From assembly GCA_016708125.1 (NCBI GenBank), contig JADJGF010000001.1, forward strand, positions 1,076,001-1,140,000: a DNA stretch of 64,000 nt, in the 5' to 3' direction. Shown here in pieces: positions 62,401 to 64,000 of the stretch (positions are counted from its first letter, which is position 1; each line of letters starts with the position of its first letter). Made by a program: the position numbers and the translations under genes. This stretch comes from Ignavibacteriota bacterium (GTDB taxonomy: Bacteria; Bacteroidota; Ignavibacteria; Ignavibacteriales; Melioribacteraceae). The notes under the pieces are model-generated. The model was given only the letters and a program-made list of their open reading frames with translations. It ran no database searches and was not told the DNA's origin.

Positions 62401-63087
62401 GGCGAAAAAGAAAAAGGTGCGGGAAGACATATTCAATTTGGAATTTTATCTACCGATCTTGGAAGAAAAGGTAAAGAAATAACAGGACCTCAAGCTGCTG
62501 CACAAGATATGGTTAAAATGATTCAAGAAGTTAGAATTTCTAAGCCGGAAATAAATAAGAATAAAAATTATATCAGAAATATTGTGAGAGAAAAATATCC
62601 GCATATTTTATCCGATGAAAAACAAAATGCCGAAGTTAACAGATATAACTTTTTCCTATTCCAATTAGAGCAAATGCGTAAAGCAGAATTTGTGAGAATT
62701 GATAATGAAAAAGTAAAAGTTGATTTAACTTCAATTAAAGGATTTTGCACGGTTGAAAAGAAGAAAGAATTTAGTCCGCTTTTAGTTACACCAAACATTA
62801 ATGTTGAGTTAAGCGGTTATACAGAAGCTTATGAGCAGCTTATGGATCTTCCGAATAACGAAAGTTTTGCGGATGAATTTTATAAAGATTGTGAAAAACT
62901 TTACATTGCAGAAGGTTATAGCAAAGCCACTATTGAGAATAATATGATTCTACAATTATTATTGATGAATGGATATATTAATTTAGAAGATATTACTCGC
63001 GGAAGAATTACAGAAAAAGTTAACCGCGAAACTTTAGCAGCGGCAAAATTTGCAGTTGTTAAAAAGCTAATTGAAAAGAAAAAATAA
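56452..63087 (+). CDS. Giant aminotransferase plus PEPCK/HPr-kinase-like fusion protein, 2211 aa
   Basis: Residues 1-430 are an uncharacterised, mostly helical region. A class I/II PLP aminotransferase domain lies at about 440-1025. It has NDPSNPSGY (669-677), the pyridine-binding D702 and Y705 in LLLDEAYSD, the PLP lysine K746 in STTKNLGATGSRLG with R754, and the carboxylate-binding R983 in FLRFSIG; a charged insert sits at about 800-930. A helical region covers about 1040-1640. A P-loop domain at about 1650-2010 has MPVHGSLFAVEE, Walker A GDSGVGKSE (1686-1694), LIAGDMFYVFP, RSTISG and IMLTASNFG, like HPr kinase and ATP-dependent PEPCK. The C-terminal 200 residues are helical. All key residues look intact. 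The substrate is unknown, and I know of no described pathway with this fusion. Confidence 0.72.
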   Translation: MQITGKPKIKLRSEAHDYINLFKSLGERAENFMPNDTLNLLKNFVRICYEEPIDPSKQNAEIDKYFLELKESIPGYSDVSLMIFPHEDSKAFQYREKKQNFENKLKYFIDTEAVDSKTKEQTLNILNSHDFSIGTPPVTEAHLDLMYKLVLGDDVTELRKFRDVIGIVGDIEEAQWNYFMDVLEQMIIQSSHYTTNAEKQDFLSRTFLTVNFKGLDGLIKTVVGGSSDTVVELLSEEIFNKNDVKVIEFKNPEDLFKQIESDTTSIFIVKIENMRKNIFNNKKWFPYLTRIVLVDNSPESKSTNTSLVFAFHNKIINTLNKVHTKKLGALANSQLNLRLILDKVNDENLEKFRVCAEQKIKDYDDELIQFKLEQLGETENHLKNLYLFKFNNFVKQIIKDKYSLTKLRDFIVLVQNCKNPKSLQKINKALIAEFESRTKAYFYSNIEQVNIATIIEGGGRGQIRTYGSYLLQRKLKELDPKIIQKCKTIIDITPDNYQRTLKNHFHKNFGLNLFLEKYKEYITKIQNESDNTGRFYNLLIDLGIKEAYESKSENEKDIIKEFISNLSNLEITSVADDVQMIIRDILSDRVLMPYILFNQEASWEYKDLFPEDRFDINPFDLEIGLDESGRIDFDRLHQRLNRMKNNFQLFDDTGSLWDRFCENLTIIINDPSNPSGYTDFNNVSLIKFLKFLNNSKITLLLDEAYSDSVKIEDPKEPKWRTISRYIMNNISAMGNISAVSSLSTTKNLGATGSRLGSLIATPARKDVIDFAKEQNGIEKGNTNSLYILVNTLETAQLAKKIKDRMERELPKEASRYKIKARIEKYIIDEIENFNDKKETANQGKTAKRFSPFEGSPLNLFLLDELTSLDKLDVLDLPDDFKYKGEPFFSYYQKHLVSEINKFRVNKNFGAESIKRLKLSKEVANSILNETENQFAEVLPSDGSYLFNLKLKENFFYQDLEKFTKRLAQERGIAVIPYQTGFLRFSIGDYVHGSDKSYEVFKKEFENALRIVLKYLGIFTGEKSKPENSEKRTDDILDEIFKTSTDKDFIKNILNDFEIIKNIKKQKKSSLTISNIMTLYHAFPKDCGVTINSLNKSQNSVIEFYDNIGECRDLSSFIKSKAFSKIYENLLPQIYKSIPQIKDLDFNTVINRFGKPTIQKYIDNKMDYKPNYHVLDDPEEIIIMKEILIEMERILFSDSKVKIMAINASDDFASDVSKLEGTNIILRKFIRELLLHFNLPFEQDAIEPNCEQLLKTSVEKFNEVVGFSVDEFNLKQYANIFLDKVFNKLDKNLFGEKLEGIVHKILIDKILSSNLSTEKKLLHFYMLKKDDSFLNILNSKIQFLSNKLGQKENGEVKLFTEDFIFEIVSSEINEIINEVYRYKNEKITQDKLHQVTRDIILFFIKIINKTRSTEYYDKYTHTLIKFVEAQYRQQNSSINEMIQHGITLHKNYEFSNKTLNSFDDGSLKWIEDVMKKCGVIASEQPVQTHTRIVTDAKKREYAMHKVDREIDNNEERKYEDLNEYIKNLDTKPSAVFFKSRLSKFVENMDSDDYRCKIIKHGLVKVLYIIQKSYIKYLTDNHRLITADEVSLNDLKDFIPDVILFYGAPEKVISYPQIGYFNIKGPNGNIKTLVTPLKMKTDYFGNIKKPWLTMMNEKVKEMGGMPVHGSLFAVEEEDGSLFVIQVDGDSGVGKSEMLAAMMLKWLKKDLPGIRSIKLIAGDMFYVFPDADGNLYGIGTEEGDFSRVTDFDPDFIKYYNSLFESAADSNVEDLNSRSTISGLCDIKMPYKIDIMLTASNFGRQEAGITVYKNPENFLLYRHSHGERKEKATSSDNPNFQRTLLRYTNDKNVVEVMDKHGNYLDDVLDWEFDEFTGKYYLCSSYKLIEKIDIEEIVNKIFDKKVFKHLDGNKYKIDSVKFDIIKNRFIANCVDIKSEESNTKEIVIDRTIFSSFFNSLASTPAGQPFVAEEGQYEMKKHLVNILKGGEKEKGAGRHIQFGILSTDLGRKGKEITGPQAAAQDMVKMIQEVRISKPEINKNKNYIRNIVREKYPHILSDEKQNAEVNRYNFFLFQLEQMRKAEFVRIDNEKVKVDLTSIKGFCTVEKKKEFSPLLVTPNINVELSGYTEAYEQLMDLPNNESFADEFYKDCEKLYIAEGYSKATIENNMILQLLLMNGYINLEDITRGRITEKVNRETLAAAKFAVVKKLIEKKK

Positions 63088-63095
63088 TGTTTGAC

Positions 63096-63128
63096 AAATA
63101 TCCGATCTTTTAAAAAGATCGGATATTT
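63096..63128. terminator. Strong bidirectional terminator hairpin
   Basis: A perfect 15-bp stem (AAATATCCGATCTTT and AAAGATCGGATATTT) with a 3-nt loop lies 8 bp after the 2211-aa gene, between it and the convergent marC gene. Confidence 0.85.
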
Positions 63129-63168
63129 ACAATCTTAAGCAGAAATCTAAATTTATAATTTACACATC

Positions 63169-63807
63169 TTATTCAATCTTCAACAATTTTCTTACAAGCG
63201 GCGTTAACCCGCTAAACATTAGCTCAACTGCAATAACCATTACTATCAATCCCATAATTCTCATTAAAACTTTATTCCCGGTTTCGCCAAGAAATTCCAT
63301 CAGCTTCCTTCCGGTTAACAATGATACTAACATAATTGCCATCAATAAAATTATCACGGAAAATAAAACCATTTTTTGCGAAATATCAATTGCATCATTG
63401 TAATGTACAATTGAAACCGTAATTGCTCCGGGTCCGGTAATTAATGGAATTCCCAGAGGACTTATTGCAACATCTTTTGAATTTTCAAAATGTTCATCTT
63501 CACGGGATTTGGTTCTGTTTAATCTTGCTTGAAGCATATCATATCCGGCAATAAAAAAAATTATTCCTCCAACAATTCTTAAACTATGAATTGTGATAGC
63601 GAAAAAATCGAATATAAATTTTCCGGTAATCACAAATAAAATTAATATAATAAACGCAGTTAACACAGCTTTATATGCAACCTTTTTTGCATCTCTTGGC
63701 TCAAGGTGTGATGTTAATGAAATATATACCGGTATTACTCCAAGTGGATTCATCATTGTAAATAATGATGTGAAAACAATTAATGTAAATTCTAATAAGG
63801 AATTCAT
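63169..63807 (-). CDS. MarC family integral membrane protein, 212 aa
   Basis: The protein has six predicted helices and the MarC pattern: FTSLFTMMNPLGVIPVYISL near the start, then RIVGGIIFFIAGYDMLQARL, and a middle segment DVAISPLGIPLITGPGAITV with the conserved GPG. The later half has KVLMRIMGLIVMVIAVELMF. MarC-type proteins are thought to be transporters, but the old link to multiple antibiotic resistance is disputed. It starts 2 bp before the end of the next gene upstream. Confidence 0.92.
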   Translation of the reverse strand: MNSLLEFTLIVFTSLFTMMNPLGVIPVYISLTSHLEPRDAKKVAYKAVLTAFIILILFVITGKFIFDFFAITIHSLRIVGGIIFFIAGYDMLQARLNRTKSREDEHFENSKDVAISPLGIPLITGPGAITVSIVHYNDAIDISQKMVLFSVIILLMAIMLVSLLTGRKLMEFLGETGNKVLMRIMGLIVMVIAVELMFSGLTPLVRKLLKIE

Positions 63808-63808
63808 T

Positions 63809-64000
63809 TTAATTCCATTTGTTATACAATTTAATAAATTTTTCTTGAATGAATTCCCAAGCTTTTAAAACATGTTTCTCTTCAGTTTTAATTCCGCCGA
63901 TAGTTATTCGTATCGTAAATTTTCCATTTAGTTTTGTGTGACTTAAAAATAATTTTCCGGAATTATTAATTTCATCCATTAAAATTTTATTAAATTCATT
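63809..64000 (-). CDS. PLP-dependent aromatic amino acid decarboxylase, C-terminal fragment
   Basis: Only the last 63 residues are inside the window; the start lies beyond position 64000. The fragment reads LMDEINNSGKLFLSHTKLNG, KFTIRITIGGIKTEEKHVLK, AWEFIQEKF, which is the typical end of group II pyridoxal-dependent decarboxylases such as aromatic-L-amino-acid decarboxylase. It ends at TAA (63809-63811), next to the marC start, so the two are probably cotranscribed. Confidence 0.72.
   Translation of the reverse strand, partial: NEFNKILMDEINNSGKLFLSHTKLNGKFTIRITIGGIKTEEKHVLKAWEFIQEKFIKLYNKWN

Overview
This is a low-GC bacterial chromosome segment. The best guess at its origin is the Ignavibacteriota (Bacteroidota/Chlorobiota side). 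Three secreted proteins end in the C-terminal type IX secretion (T9SS) sorting domain with the NYPNPFNP-type motif that is usual in that lineage. Other lineage hints are a TonB receptor/DUF4249 pair, a short (286 aa) primary sigma factor, DUF1015 beside serC, and many lipoproteins. I see no rRNA, tRNA, CRISPR array, transposase, integrase or phage gene. The lineage is inferred from signatures, not from a marker-gene tree.

Layout. 0-10.4 kb: envelope proteins, then a serine-biosynthesis pair (serC and DUF1015) split by a one-gene four-helix-bundle cassette, a TlpA-like lipoprotein and small conserved genes. 10.4-20.4 kb: osmC, alaS, a secreted GH43 glycosidase, a GxxExxY gene inside terminal inverted repeats, a DUF4249/TonB receptor uptake pair, a histidine phosphatase and DUF2200. 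20.5-28.2 kb: a same-strand glycan locus with an NTF2-like lipoprotein, PNGase F-type amidase, sialidase, polysaccharide deacetylase, OmpA protein, a decayed gene, a sugar porter and a PfkB sugar kinase. 28.2-35.6 kb: tag, a CoA-binding protein, a single-chain restriction-modification enzyme (nuclease, methylase and two recognition domains), an aldehyde dehydrogenase and PIN-PhoH. 35.7-47 kb: prolyl oligopeptidase, then a tight five-gene operon with two secreted CotH proteins, a membrane-fusion-type adaptor, a VTC-like polyphosphate polymerase and DUF4956. 47-55 kb: a VOC-fold lipoprotein and the complete trpEGDCFBA operon, which has its own promoter, a Trp-rich leader peptide and an attenuator. 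55-64 kb: the primary sigma factor, a divergent 2211-aa protein combining a PLP aminotransferase with a PEPCK/HPr-kinase-like P-loop domain, marC, and the end of an aromatic amino acid decarboxylase.

The gaps between genes carry several families of short dispersed inverted repeats. One family (TCTTAATCTTA arms, five copies) brackets the four-helix-bundle gene and flanks the trp attenuator. Another (GCCACGAATGCAC) forms exact-fit termini around the GxxExxY gene and also occurs as two similar elements in opposite orientation about 5.6 kb apart. The most unusual items are the 2211-aa fusion protein, the CotH/VTC/DUF4956 operon, the two one-gene repeat-bounded cassettes, the trp attenuator and the fused restriction-modification enzyme.
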